The notes under the pieces are model-generated. The model searched no databases. It saw only the letters and a program-made list of their open reading frames with translations, and was not told where the DNA came from. The position numbers and the translations under genes were made by a program. A stretch of DNA of 44,148 nt, taken from IMG/VR virus record IMGVR_UViG_3300009538_000031, positions 1 to 44,148 of that record; one strand, written 5' to 3'. Below, piece after piece: positions 1 through 9,644 of this stretch. Every line of letters begins with the position of its first letter. Position 1 is the first letter of the stretch. The DNA is from a virus.

Positions 1-3000
1 GCGAAGGCAAGGCTCCAAGGGAGACAGTGGAAGTGCTTTGGGGTTGCGCTCCAATGCCTCCACCCTGGCTGATACGACCACTTTAGTGCGGCCAAGGCCG
101 GAGAGTACGTAGGTCCCAGAGTCTGGACCTGTGTTCATTTGGATTCCAAAGTCTGCGTTCAGGTAAGCAAGCGCTTTTTCGACCTCCTGACGAGTAAGCA
201 CTGGAAGAGAACCGGGTCTCGCCTCAGCTGGGCTTTCGATGTACGTCTCACTAGCCAACGGATCCTGCTCGATCTGATCCGCAGTCGATTCAAGATTCCC
301 AAGATCCGGATGCTCCTGTCCAAGAAGCATGCGTCGAGCTTTAGCGAGTACCGGTTGCATCTTGCCGACAAAGTGTTCGAAGAAACCACAGCGTTTCCTC
401 AGCACCCGGTAGACCTGGTCGTCCACGCTGTCCTTCAGGAAAAGATTGACCACTCGCACTGCGGGCAATCTCTGGCCGATCCGATCAATCCGTCCGATCC
501 GCTGCTCAACCTTGCTGGGGTTCCAGGGTAGATCATAGTTGATGACCGCACCTGCGGCCTGGAGGTTGAGCCCCTCGCTCGCTGCATCGGTGCAGATCAA
601 AACACGGAGTGCTCCATCATGGAGTGCGCGTGTCACAGCGTCCTTTGTGACGGGCTTCCACTGTCCCGCATCAAACAGTTGTCCTCCATCACCGCTGAAG
701 CAGCCAAGATTTTTCCCATAGTAACTCGCGAGGTTATCCCGGAGATACTCAAGTGTGTCCGTGTACTCCGTGAAGACGAGCACTGACCGCCCGTCATCGG
801 TAATCTGTCTGAGAATCTCGAAAAATCTGTCACGCTTGCTGTCCCGGTTGCCAAGCAAGCGGAGGTCTGAAAGCAGATGGTCAACTTCTGTTAATTCAGC
901 CCGAGCCACCTGGGGGTCCTCGGGTAGGGCCGCCGATATCCTGCCAGCTCCTTCCCGCTCGGGCAGGTCGTAATGGTCGAGGTGCTCCGGCACATCTTTG
1001 TCCTCAAGCTCTACATCATACGCCTTACGCTCAGCCACCCTGAGCAGACCTTCACGGCGGCGTTCCAGACTACGCTCTAAAGCCCACGGCGAGCTTGAGG
1101 CACGTCGCCGGTAGATCGTCATCACAAATCCCTTGCCGGGTTTCTCCTGCTCGAGTTCCTGGAAGCGTTTTTCGATGTATTGGCTGATTGAGTCGTACAC
1201 CTCACGTTCTGCCCGCTCCTTGTAGTCGAAGACAATATCTTCAACAATGCGCTGCGGCGGGGATTCAGTCAGGAGTCCCATCTCATGATAGCGCCGCAGT
1301 GTGTGACGCGTACTCCGGTGCATATGCCTCGTTAGCGGCGACCCTTGTCGAAGCCAACTTGCTAAATCTTTGCGTTGGGTCGAAGGGGAGAAGGCTAATT
1401 TTTTAGCCACAGGCTCTGGGGCATCTAAGCGTAAGCGCTCACCAGGAAGAGCCGGGAAGTGGGGATCCGCGGCAATCAGAGTCGCCGCTTTCCTGGCAGT
1501 TTCTAAATCACAGTGGCCATTCTCCAGAGCGGCCGCTGCCGCATAGAAGTTTCTCACTCCACTGAAGTCCGCCAGCCAAGCACCCCCTGCCCCAAGCACC
1601 GAGAGTAAATCCCAGGGCTCCCATGGGTGTGTCTGCATCGGTGTCGCACTCAAAAATAGGAAACTCCGAGCACGGCGGTGCAACTGAAGTTTTCTGAGCA
1701 AGGCAAGCAATAATGTGGCGCTATTAAACTCGCCCTCTTCCTGCTCGCGGCGTCTGGCAGCATGAGCCTCATCCAACAACACAAGATCCCAGGGCTCTGC
1801 GGTAAGTAACACAGGTAGATTATTCTCCGTCCGCGCCGTCTCCCGACTCATCAGCAGCGCGTCCTGTTTCAGCGCTTCCGCAAGGCCAGCCACACGCTCA
1901 ACGCGCTCATCGGGCCACACCAGCGCGTTTGTCCCTTCAAGCCGTGGGAACACCATCCCGCCTTTTTCACGAAGCTCGTCCTGCCACTGTTTGAGCAACC
2001 CCGCAGGAAGCAAGACCAGCACCCGTCGAATCCCTCGCCCTGCCATCAAGCGCCGCAACACGAGGATTGCCTCAATCGTTTTCCCCATCCCAACCTCATC
2101 GCAGAGCAGGCGACCGGATGGCCATGCTCCCGCGGTATCCTCAACGACCCGCCGTTGGTGCGGCCAGAGATCGACTAGCGCTGTGGCGTCGCAGGCAAGA
2201 CCGCCGCTTGGGAGGAAAGGCGCCTCTACAACGAAGCGCCAAATCATTGCGGCCTTCTGCCGGGCAAGGGCGTCCGCAGGTTCTCTGATGGGAGGTTCTT
2301 TTGGTGCCAGCTTTACCAACTTAAGCCGAATCGCCTCAGGAAGGGTTACTGTATGGACGTCCGGATGCGCTCCCTTCCAGAGATCTTCGAACTCCTGGAC
2401 ATACTCGCGGTACCGTTCTTGGTCTTCCCATGAGGTTGACACTTCGAGCCGCTCATAATTGCTCAGGAGACCACGGGCTGACTCATTCCCACTCCCGCTA
2501 AAGACGATCGCGTCCCCTCGATCATCCGTCGCAATCCCGAACTTGGCATGGACGATCCCTTCGCCTCTTCTCATAACCCCCACTTTCACCTCAAGGAAAC
2601 CTCGCTTAACGAGCCAGCCAAGCATCTGTAGGCGCTGTTGCTCCAATAGCTCCTTGGGCGTCTTGAAGCGGTGTTGAAGCACCGCCTCCAGCTTGGACGT
2701 GTCGCCTGATTCCGTCAGGGCGCGCACGTCATCCGCCAGCAGCTCCTCATTCACTACGAGCCGAACCGCAGGACGGGGTGCCTTTTTTCCCAACGCTTCG
2801 AGTCGCTCGATAAGACGCCCAAATCCGCGCGCAGCGGCGGAGAGCACGGTGCTTGAAAAGTAGGCGCAGCAGCGATCGTAGCGGATGGACTCCGTTAGCA
2901 TGGGAACGTAGAGCTCTTCAAGAAGTGACGGATCAGGACCACGCACGAAACGCTTCCAGGTATGTCGGCGAAGGCTGCCAGGCGGGAGCTTGGCGGACGA

Positions 3001-3054
3001 TCGAGGAGGGCTTTCTTTCACAGAATGAACGGCAAGTCTATTCGCCATCGCCAT
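1..3054 (-). CDS. SNF2-family helicase with N-terminal PLD-type nuclease domain (3' end outside window)
   Basis: Open from ATG at 3054 to the window edge (1018 codons seen, no stop). All SNF2 helicase landmarks are readable: Walker A DEVGMGKT at residues 319-326, DEAH at 428-431, SATP near residue 470, motif V TDAASEGLNLQ near 820 and motif VI QRIGRIDRIGQ near 850. Ahead of the ATPase, residues 169-190 read HAKFG...SGSGN, the HxK plus GSxN signature of phospholipase-D-superfamily nucleases. The family use ATP to translocate on duplex DNA; the PLD part would supply cleavage. A second in-frame ATG lies at 3048. The start overlaps the end of the methyltransferase gene by 17 nt, so it is the last visible gene of that operon. 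Inference: the effector of a restriction-like defence system. Domain calls are firm, the biological role is inferred. Confidence 0.9.
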   Translation of the reverse strand, partial: MAMANRLAVHSVKESPPRSSAKLPPGSLRRHTWKRFVRGPDPSLLEELYVPMLTESIRYDRCCAYFSSTVLSAAARGFGRLIERLEALGKKAPRPAVRLVVNEELLADDVRALTESGDTSKLEAVLQHRFKTPKELLEQQRLQMLGWLVKRGFLEVKVGVMRRGEGIVHAKFGIATDDRGDAIVFSGSGNESARGLLSNYERLEVSTSWEDQERYREYVQEFEDLWKGAHPDVHTVTLPEAIRLKLVKLAPKEPPIREPADALARQKAAMIWRFVVEAPFLPSGGLACDATALVDLWPHQRRVVEDTAGAWPSGRLLCDEVGMGKTIEAILVLRRLMAGRGIRRVLVLLPAGLLKQWQDELREKGGMVFPRLEGTNALVWPDERVERVAGLAEALKQDALLMSRETARTENNLPVLLTAEPWDLVLLDEAHAARRREQEEGEFNSATLLLALLRKLQLHRRARSFLFLSATPMQTHPWEPWDLLSVLGAGGAWLADFSGVRNFYAAAAALENGHCDLETARKAATLIAADPHFPALPGERLRLDAPEPVAKKLAFSPSTQRKDLASWLRQGSPLTRHMHRSTRHTLRRYHEMGLLTESPPQRIVEDIVFDYKERAEREVYDSISQYIEKRFQELEQEKPGKGFVMTIYRRRASSSPWALERSLERRREGLLRVAERKAYDVELEDKDVPEHLDHYDLPEREGAGRISAALPEDPQVARAELTEVDHLLSDLRLLGNRDSKRDRFFEILRQITDDGRSVLVFTEYTDTLEYLRDNLASYYGKNLGCFSGDGGQLFDAGQWKPVTKDAVTRALHDGALRVLICTDAASEGLNLQAAGAVINYDLPWNPSKVEQRIGRIDRIGQRLPAVRVVNLFLKDSVDDQVYRVLRKRCGFFEHFVGKMQPVLAKARRMLLGQEHPDLGNLESTADQIEQDPLASETYIESPAEARPGSLPVLTRQEVEKALAYLNADFGIQMNTGPDSGTYVLSGLGRTKVVVSARVEALERNPKALPLSPLEPCLR

Positions 3055-6049
3055 TTTCGGCCCCAGGCTCAGGCGCTTCCGATTCATCGTTGGATTCACT
3101 AAACAGCGACCCGAGATACGGTGACTTTTTTTCTGCCCAGTCTGGCGGCTCGATGTCAAACAGCGGCGTTAGCAATGCATGCCAGGCCTGAAACTCTGGG
3201 AACTGGGCCGCAGCCGAGGTTTTGCCCTGCTCGTGGCGAACGGCTTCCGGGGCGGCATGCACCAACCCTTCCATCAGCCGGGCAACGGGTGAATCCTTCG
3301 TCCAGTGTTGCTGACGGGCCAACGCCTTGGCCGAGCCGATCCCACTTGCGCCGCCGCCCGCCTCAAGGTGGCGCAGGGCCAACGCATGACAGGCGTCAAT
3401 CGCGGTGCGAAAGCTCGGGTCGTTTGGGTGAACCTTCAAGACCTGTTTTTTCGTGCGACGCTTTCGAATCGTTTCAGGCCCAAACAGCGTCTCGACCATC
3501 TCGTCTGGTTCAAGGGCCCGCTCCCGCCGGCGGTCCTTCGCCGAGAGCATCTGAACCTTGTCGGCGGACTTCGTCACCAACCCAGCGGCACTGAGTTGGT
3601 CGACATCCATCCCGACCGCCTTGCCGAGCAAACTCGCCTCGTTGAACCGAACCTCAACCGCCCCGAGCACATCCCAGCAGAGGAGCACGAACTGCCCTTC
3701 CGGCTCCACACCATCAAGACCTCTGGCGGTGAGCTGCTCCAGGCGCCATAGGGCGACGGCTTGCGACGCCTCATCAATCGCCCTGTCCACACCCACAGGG
3801 ACTGCTGTATCCGTTCGCACGTCATCGTATCGGCTGTAGACCTCCATCGCCGGACCAAAGGACCCGACGAGCTGGTCCACACGATTCAACCCCTCGCGTT
3901 CGAGCCGTTCGGCCGTGGCTCGGGCCTTTTGACGGATGGCTTGTTGCATGGCGCTGTCGAAGTAGCCGGTTCCCGCGCCCGCTGCACGCTTGCGCGCGAC
4001 GAGCATCACCGTGCTCTGGGCAGCGTTCTGCTTGGCTTGATGAAGACTATGTTCGCTCTCGGTCTTGACCGGCCAGGTCGCTGTGATGGTGAATCCCGCC
4101 TTGATCAGAGAAGTGAAGAGCGTCTCCCACGCCTCCTGCTTCTTGTGGGTGAACATCACCGTCAGGACTCCGTCGTCGCGAAGGATCCGGTGGCACTCTT
4201 TGAAGGTGTCTGTCATCAGGCGATGGTAGAACTCGTGAGCCTCTTTCCTGGCCTCCGCGGCAGATTTCTTTCCCCCGGCCCGGTAGCGGCTGATGTTGAC
4301 GACCGCTTCTTGATCATGCTCGCAGAGGTAAGTCGAAAACCACTCAGGGCGTCTATGGCCCTGCGTGCGCTTCAACCAAACATAGAAGAAGTCAGCCAGT
4401 TCCGAGTACTGGACGTTGTCGGCGTAGGGCGGATCAACAACGACTGCCGTGATTTCTCCGTCTGTAATCTGAGGTAGGTTGCTCGCTGAGCCTAATGAGA
4501 TTTCGACGGGCTGCGCGTTCTCGTGGTGCGGGAGTTTGCAGATCTCCTCGTACGCTTCGAGCACGTTGTCAATCGCCCAACTCAGACCTGTGCCTGCATT
4601 ACACGGAGCCATTTCTGCAAAGGTTATTTTGAAAGCGTAATCATGGCGGTCCATTTTGCCTTTGATGACGGCGTGCGTATTCTCCCAACGCGTTTGGTTA
4701 CAATTGTGATTGCCAAACTTGTCACACCCTAACGCCAGTAAATGCAGTACCGCTTCGCCAAGATCGTTGCCTTCGGCCTTCACGATCTCCAATCGCAGGT
4801 TGCGCAGCTCCTCCACCAACACCCCCATCGCCAGGAGCTGACGGGACGAGAACATGTCAGCCCAAGTAGTAATGCCCCTAGCGATTGGCTCGCCTGTCTT
4901 ATCTCCAATAGGAATTTCTTCTGTCGGAACGACATTCGCCTTCTCCCAAGCCGGCCGCAGCCGCTTAAATTCCTGCTCTGCCTCTTTGAGGGCTTTCAGG
5001 TCCTGCGGCTCAGGCGGCCGAAATTCCAAGCGGGTGTTCTTGAGGGCTACCGCATAGAGGGCGCTGTCCATGTTGCCTTGTTGGGCCATGGCTTTGATGT
5101 AGTCTCCTGGAATCTGGCGACCCGTAAAGAGGGACACCCCTTTGCCTCCCGAATAGGTCGGCGGTGGTGGTTCGCGCAGTTGTCCAGGCCCTCGGCCCAC
5201 CTGGCGGATCCGCACCGTCCAGGTGCCATGTTTGCTGTCCACAACAGGCTCCGCCACAATGGGGGTTTTCTTGTCCTCTTTCGGCTTCAGCAAGTACCAA
5301 TCAGGAACAAGCGGTGTTGGGTGGCCTGTCTCTGGACACGGAACCGTGCGGGCGAAAATATACGCGTGGACCATCGCAAACGGTTGTTTTGGGTAGAACG
5401 CGGCGAGCCTTTTTGCGCAGCGATCTTCCCAAACTTTAGCCCATTTGCGCGTCGCTTGCCCGAGCTTCTCACCGAACCGAAACGGGTAGTCCACCGTTGC
5501 CTCAAGGATCGTACAGGCAACCGGGTTATATTCGTTCGCGTAGGCAGCTAGACCCAGCCGAGCCGCTTCTAACGGTATTGATCCGCCGCCAGCCATAGGA
5601 TCGATAACAGAGACTTGCTCACCCCATACACGGACCATTGCATCGCGGGCTGCGGCCAAGTCTTCTTCTCGGATGCCGCGCTTGAAAGCCCGCCCACAAT
5701 TAAAACCTCCCTCAACACGAACTCCTTGATCCATGAGACGCCGTATTCTCACTAGGTCGGCAGAGGAATGTCCGAATCCCAGCAACCGCTCGAATACCTC
5801 ACGCGGGAAGTCGGCTGGTAGGAGTGAGCCGAGGACGGCTGCGCGGGAAGCGGTCAGGGGCCGACGCGCCCACCAGACATGGAGATAGGTATGCGGCGCG
5901 AGCGCGCTAGCGCTTCCTCGCTCCCGCATACACTCCACGCCGATCGCAGCAGCAGGCAACCATTCTTCGATGAGTACGCGGGGGATTGCCCTTTGGGAGA
6001 CTGGCTGTTTGGCAGAATCGGCTTGGACTATCTGGTCAGGACGGCTCAT
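3038..6049 (-). CDS. DUF1156-type adenine-specific DNA methyltransferase
   Basis: 1003-residue protein. The N-terminus (VLIEEWLPAAAIG, then HVWWARRPL) is typical of DUF1156 methyltransferases. The SAM-binding motif I appears as VIDPMAGGGS near residues 148-157 and the catalytic motif IV as DPPY at 539-542, preceded by a hydrophobic strand. The order motif I then IV with a long insertion between them is as expected for large N6-adenine enzymes. The last third has no motif I can name and may recognise the target. It overlaps the upstream 142-residue gene by 4 nt (ATGA) and the helicase downstream by 17 nt, so the genes are translationally coupled. Inferred role: marks self DNA so that the ATPase/helicase partners act only on unmodified DNA. 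The target sequence cannot be read from here. Confidence 0.92.
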   Translation of the reverse strand: MSRPDQIVQADSAKQPVSQRAIPRVLIEEWLPAAAIGVECMRERGSASALAPHTYLHVWWARRPLTASRAAVLGSLLPADFPREVFERLLGFGHSSADLVRIRRLMDQGVRVEGGFNCGRAFKRGIREEDLAAARDAMVRVWGEQVSVIDPMAGGGSIPLEAARLGLAAYANEYNPVACTILEATVDYPFRFGEKLGQATRKWAKVWEDRCAKRLAAFYPKQPFAMVHAYIFARTVPCPETGHPTPLVPDWYLLKPKEDKKTPIVAEPVVDSKHGTWTVRIRQVGRGPGQLREPPPPTYSGGKGVSLFTGRQIPGDYIKAMAQQGNMDSALYAVALKNTRLEFRPPEPQDLKALKEAEQEFKRLRPAWEKANVVPTEEIPIGDKTGEPIARGITTWADMFSSRQLLAMGVLVEELRNLRLEIVKAEGNDLGEAVLHLLALGCDKFGNHNCNQTRWENTHAVIKGKMDRHDYAFKITFAEMAPCNAGTGLSWAIDNVLEAYEEICKLPHHENAQPVEISLGSASNLPQITDGEITAVVVDPPYADNVQYSELADFFYVWLKRTQGHRRPEWFSTYLCEHDQEAVVNISRYRAGGKKSAAEARKEAHEFYHRLMTDTFKECHRILRDDGVLTVMFTHKKQEAWETLFTSLIKAGFTITATWPVKTESEHSLHQAKQNAAQSTVMLVARKRAAGAGTGYFDSAMQQAIRQKARATAERLEREGLNRVDQLVGSFGPAMEVYSRYDDVRTDTAVPVGVDRAIDEASQAVALWRLEQLTARGLDGVEPEGQFVLLCWDVLGAVEVRFNEASLLGKAVGMDVDQLSAAGLVTKSADKVQMLSAKDRRRERALEPDEMVETLFGPETIRKRRTKKQVLKVHPNDPSFRTAIDACHALALRHLEAGGGASGIGSAKALARQQHWTKDSPVARLMEGLVHAAPEAVRHEQGKTSAAAQFPEFQAWHALLTPLFDIEPPDWAEKKSPYLGSLFSESNDESEAPEPGAENGDGE

Positions 6050-6474
6050 GCCACCGCCTCAAGGAGAATGCGAAGCGCCCTCACGGCGCGCCTGCTATGG
6101 CTGTTCGTCATCAGGCCAAGCCACCAAGCGGCCTCTGCTCCATCGGCATGCTGCAACTCAAGGGCCGCTCGGTGGAGGCGCTCGGTGTTCCGAAGTCCCC
6201 TGGCTACCAGGGTCAAGCAAGCGACGCGCGCTCCCCAATCCGGATCGAGGGGATGGAATGGTCCCGTGTCGAGCTTGGCAGAAGCCCCTTCGTTTGAGCG
6301 AACAGCCTCTCGCAACAGCGGGGCAGCCGCCGAAAAGGCCAAGGGGGAAAGAGCCCCGACTCGATCCAGCTTCTCTTTCCCGCTAGGGGTGAGTCGCCGA
6401 CGGTACAGGACTGCCGCGGTCCCGGTTCGCCGGCGGACGACTCGCAGGGCAAAGGAGGCTTGGCGGATCTTCAC
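6046..6474 (-). CDS. Conserved-looking 142-aa protein of unknown function in defence operon
   Basis: I do not recognise a family. The 142-residue product is basic at the N-terminus (many Arg in residues 1-30), then Ala/Leu-rich and probably helical, with no Cys pairs, membrane segment or catalytic motif. It is squeezed between the DUF499 ATPase and the methyltransferase with a 4-nt overlap on each side (6471-6474 and 6046-6049), which ties its synthesis to both neighbours. That placement is the best argument that it is real and belongs to the complex. Possible roles are a small subunit bridging ATPase and methylase, or a specificity/DNA-binding subunit; neither is shown by the sequence. Confidence 0.75.
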   Translation of the reverse strand: MKIRQASFALRVVRRRTGTAAVLYRRRLTPSGKEKLDRVGALSPLAFSAAAPLLREAVRSNEGASAKLDTGPFHPLDPDWGARVACLTLVARGLRNTERLHRAALELQHADGAEAAWWLGLMTNSHSRRAVRALRILLEAVA

Positions 6475-9431
6475 GTTCTCTCCCCCGCTAATTTCCCGAA
6501 CGTGGCTTGCGGCGACACTTCCTCAGGAGCGCGGTCAGCAAGCTTTCGAAGCTGCGTCCCGAACCCAGCGCGCCCGGCATCTCCAAAACTAAGCAGCAGG
6601 TTCGCCTCATAGATCTCAACACTCGCGAGCGCATTAAAGATCGTCTGGGCCATGGCAAGCGGTTTGATGGGATGGGTGGGCTTCAAACCACTTACCGTAA
6701 AGTTGACCTCTCCGCCGTCCTTTAATCTCCCGCTGACGGTGATGGTAAGGGCAAGGGTTGACGCGCCGAGGGGTTGTGCGAGACTGATGAGACTTTCTGC
6801 CGCGTGTGGTTTGTTGGTAATCAGGTGTAGCTCAACGAGCGGTCGTTGCGCCGCCATGTCACGCACTTCTTCCCAGCTTGTCGCTGTTACCCGATCGGCT
6901 GGCGGAGGAGGTGGCATGACCACTGATTTGCCCGTCTTTTCCTTCGACACATCCTCCTTCATCCACCGGAGGCCTTCCTCCGAATCCACCAGGGTCATCC
7001 ATGCCGACTCATCGAGAGGCAAGGTCGTTAATTCGCCGCCTACTCGATGCCGACTTCCCTCTGGACCCTCCACGCACCCCATCGCATCGTATGCTCGGCC
7101 ATCCAGCAGACGGACGACGAGCTTTCCTTCCTTCACCGCCTTCAGGATCGTCTGACGAACAATCCCGCCGTCTGGGATGAGCCGAAGACCCGGCGCGCTC
7201 AAGAACCTCTCATAAATCGCGCGCGCTGTGTACACCCCTGGTTTGTCTGCCAACGGCGTCCCTCCAAGGAGGACATTCTTCAGGAATCGGCCGATGTCCA
7301 AGGCATCCCCTGCTTGATAGATGAGCCCTTTGCTCTCAAGGAACTTCCGTAGGCATGATTGTCCGTGGGCCCTCTGGAGGATCTGCTCATCGGAAGCCTG
7401 GAATTGCTCCTCCAGTGGGTAGGACACATTCCCGGCGAACACCACGCGGTCGAAGGCCCTGCAAACCTGCGTCCTGAAGTGCTTCAGAAGTCCTGGTGTG
7501 ATCCGTTGAAGCTGCTCTCGAACGAGCCTGCCGGCATCTCCGGTTCGATGGTCCCGCTCGATGGCCTCGGCGGCCAGGAGACGCTGGGCACGATCTGTTG
7601 AGGCGTTGAAGGCCGTTGGGGTGGCCGTGACTGCCACAATAGCGTTCTGGAATCGCCGAGGGATTGGAGCCTTTAAGTCCGTATCGTCAACATAGGCGCA
7701 CACCCTCTTGGTCGTCCGCTCATCCTCACAGAGGACAAGCTGGAGCTCAGGAGAGTCTGACACTTGACGGGGAGCCGCCGGCCATGGGCACAACTTAAAC
7801 CCCGGGCCAGAGAAGTACCCTTGGACTTCAGTGAGCACACGGCTCTTCGCGTCCTCTAGCGGGATTTGGCCCTTCCGCTCTTCGATCTGTTTCAGGATGT
7901 TTGGCTCGTAGCGAAACTGCCAGCCGCGACCTCCAGGCATCGGATACGTATGCCAACAAACTCCCACCAGCCGATCTAGCGACTCGGCTGGCTCCGAGCC
8001 CGCCTCTTCCGGCCGCAGCACGGCCAGCGTGATGTCCGCGGGATCTAGGCCGCTGTGTGGTTGCATTGGCAGGCTCTCCAACAGCAAGGCCGAGGCGACG
8101 CGACGATGGATCCCCCTAGATGCGCCACCGTCAAGCTCACCGGCATGCTTTTCAACATCTGCCGAGACAGCCGCCCGAAAGTCTCTGCTCAGTCGTTGCA
8201 AGAGATCGGCCTGGATTCGTGGACTTGACCAGTTGACGTCCCCCGCCGTGACAAGGGAGAGGGCTTGCTTCGATTCCCAAATGTCGCGCAAGATTCGTGC
8301 GAAGAGGCGCAAGACCCCACGACTCTTCTGAAAATCCTGAAGTGCGCCCAGCCGATCCTGCGCTGTATCAATGAGCCTGGGATGGAACGGATAGCATTCA
8401 ACAATCCGCTTGGCATAGTCGGCACCTGCCGCGGAGAGAGGAAGAATGCCTGGGGAGTCCTGAAGTACCCTTTGATAGAGGTTGTGGTAGATCGCAGATG
8501 TCGCTTCGGCTGCTACCGCGTCAATCTTTTCAAACAGTCGCCTGACAATGACCCGCGCCGATTCATCACCAATGGGATCAAAATCTGTCGCCTTTTTGCC
8601 AAGGACTTCATGAAGCTTCGTCGCCGCAGCAAGCGTGCCCCCAATTTTATCTGCCTCCTTTGCATAGACAGGCTGACCGGCTGTATCGGTCACGATGAGG
8701 ACAGTTTGCGGTCTCTTGCTGACCACGCTAGCCAGAGAATTGAGGAAGCCAAGCAAATTTCCCTGGCCGCGCTCCGAAAGCTTCGCCATGTAGATCACCA
8801 GCTCGTCGAGCAAGACCAGCACAGGACCTGGAGGGAAGACGGCCTCGATCTGCGCTTCGTTCGGAGAGGCTTCCGGATCATCGGCTTTACCCAATGCCTT
8901 CACGGCCTTCTCGCTTCCAAACTGAAAGAACGTCTCGCCCCAGAGACTATGTACCTTCATTGATCCATGCGCAGCGAACTCTGGTACCCCCGCCTTTCCT
9001 GCATCCACACCCACTACGGTCACCTTCTTCGGGCGCCCAGCCGCGGGAAGCAACTCCGTCCCTATGGAAGCATCTCCGATGTTCTGAGCCAAATGCCAAA
9101 GCGCCATCAACGTATGCGTCTTACCACCACCGAACCCCGTGTTGAGTCGAATGGTTGCGCCGCCTTCCTTCGCGTCGGCAAGTCGGCCAAACACGAGTCC
9201 CACGACCTTGCGCAGTTGCCTGGCTGGATGTGTGTTTTGAAAGAAGCTTGATGCGTCCTTATAGACCTGAGGCGCCTTACCTGAGATCAAGTCGCCAAAG
9301 TCAGCGGCAAAGATCGCATCATCGAGATCGCCCTTGAGAACTTCAGGGCGGGGTTTGCAAGCTTCGAGCACCGTTTGTGCTGACTTCGATTGAGGCCCTG
9401 CTGCACTCTTAACTTCGACGCTTGCGTCCAT
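6471..9431 (-). CDS. DUF499-type P-loop ATPase
   Basis: 986-residue product from ATG 9431, chosen because AAGGA lies about 10 nt upstream; the frame is open 24 codons further up. The P-loop is an unusual glycine-rich TGFGGGKTHT near residues 98-107, the form seen in DUF499 ATPases, and Walker B is VLVLLDE near 204-210. Proteins of this group are large, soluble ATPases that occur in defence loci beside adenine methylases and are compared with the BrxC/PglY ATPases of BREX (family knowledge from memory, moderately sure). The start overlaps the HTH gene by 23 nt and the end overlaps the next gene by 4 nt. Inferred role: nucleotide-driven switch or DNA-remodelling subunit of the system. No PglZ, the BREX hallmark, is in the window. 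Confidence 0.88.
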   Translation of the reverse strand: MDASVEVKSAAGPQSKSAQTVLEACKPRPEVLKGDLDDAIFAADFGDLISGKAPQVYKDASSFFQNTHPARQLRKVVGLVFGRLADAKEGGATIRLNTGFGGGKTHTLMALWHLAQNIGDASIGTELLPAAGRPKKVTVVGVDAGKAGVPEFAAHGSMKVHSLWGETFFQFGSEKAVKALGKADDPEASPNEAQIEAVFPPGPVLVLLDELVIYMAKLSERGQGNLLGFLNSLASVVSKRPQTVLIVTDTAGQPVYAKEADKIGGTLAAATKLHEVLGKKATDFDPIGDESARVIVRRLFEKIDAVAAEATSAIYHNLYQRVLQDSPGILPLSAAGADYAKRIVECYPFHPRLIDTAQDRLGALQDFQKSRGVLRLFARILRDIWESKQALSLVTAGDVNWSSPRIQADLLQRLSRDFRAAVSADVEKHAGELDGGASRGIHRRVASALLLESLPMQPHSGLDPADITLAVLRPEEAGSEPAESLDRLVGVCWHTYPMPGGRGWQFRYEPNILKQIEERKGQIPLEDAKSRVLTEVQGYFSGPGFKLCPWPAAPRQVSDSPELQLVLCEDERTTKRVCAYVDDTDLKAPIPRRFQNAIVAVTATPTAFNASTDRAQRLLAAEAIERDHRTGDAGRLVREQLQRITPGLLKHFRTQVCRAFDRVVFAGNVSYPLEEQFQASDEQILQRAHGQSCLRKFLESKGLIYQAGDALDIGRFLKNVLLGGTPLADKPGVYTARAIYERFLSAPGLRLIPDGGIVRQTILKAVKEGKLVVRLLDGRAYDAMGCVEGPEGSRHRVGGELTTLPLDESAWMTLVDSEEGLRWMKEDVSKEKTGKSVVMPPPPPADRVTATSWEEVRDMAAQRPLVELHLITNKPHAAESLISLAQPLGASTLALTITVSGRLKDGGEVNFTVSGLKPTHPIKPLAMAQTIFNALASVEIYEANLLLSFGDAGRAGFGTQLRKLADRAPEEVSPQATFGKLAGERT

Positions 9432-9615
9432 CGCTTTTATCCTTGGTTGTGTGAACTGCAATCCACCGCTCAAACTGATCCTTCCGAACACGCCATACCC
9501 CACCTACTTTGAACGCGGGAATCTTGCCCTCTCTTGCTAGCCGTGTGACAGTGAACGGGTGAAGCTGCAGGATCTTTGCGATTTCACTTGGAGTTAGGGT
9601 CTCAATCGTCTTCAT
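9409..9615 (-). CDS. Excisionase/MerR-like helix-turn-helix protein, first gene of defence operon
   Basis: 68 residues from ATG 9615; GGAGG lies 9 nt upstream, which favours this start over one 9 codons earlier. The sequence LTPSEIAKILQLHPFTVTRL followed by GKIPAFKVGGVWRV is the standard winged HTH of the excisionase/HTH_17 group: helix, recognition helix, then the KIPA-K-G-WR wing. A Lys/Arg-rich tail follows. These proteins bind DNA as regulators or as recombination directionality factors. It directly precedes the DUF499 ATPase with a 23-nt overlap and lies just downstream of a promoter and a perfect inverted repeat, so autoregulation of the operon is the likely job. An excisionase role is the alternative, given the phage next door. 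Confidence 0.88.
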   Translation of the reverse strand: MKTIETLTPSEIAKILQLHPFTVTRLAREGKIPAFKVGGVWRVRKDQFERWIAVHTTKDKSDGRKRRS

Positions 9616-9644
9616 ATGCAGGCACCTCCGGATAGGCCTCACAG

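Noticed and set aside
3761-4477. Plus-strand frame of 238 codons, and other plus-strand frames over 3-6 kb
   Set aside because: Antisense to the DUF1156 methyltransferase with intact motifs.
1-9615. BREX or classic DISARM
   Set aside because: No PglZ, BrxA/B, or DrmB-type genes are visible; the helicase is SNF2 with fused PLD motif and the methylase is DUF1156 rather than PglX.
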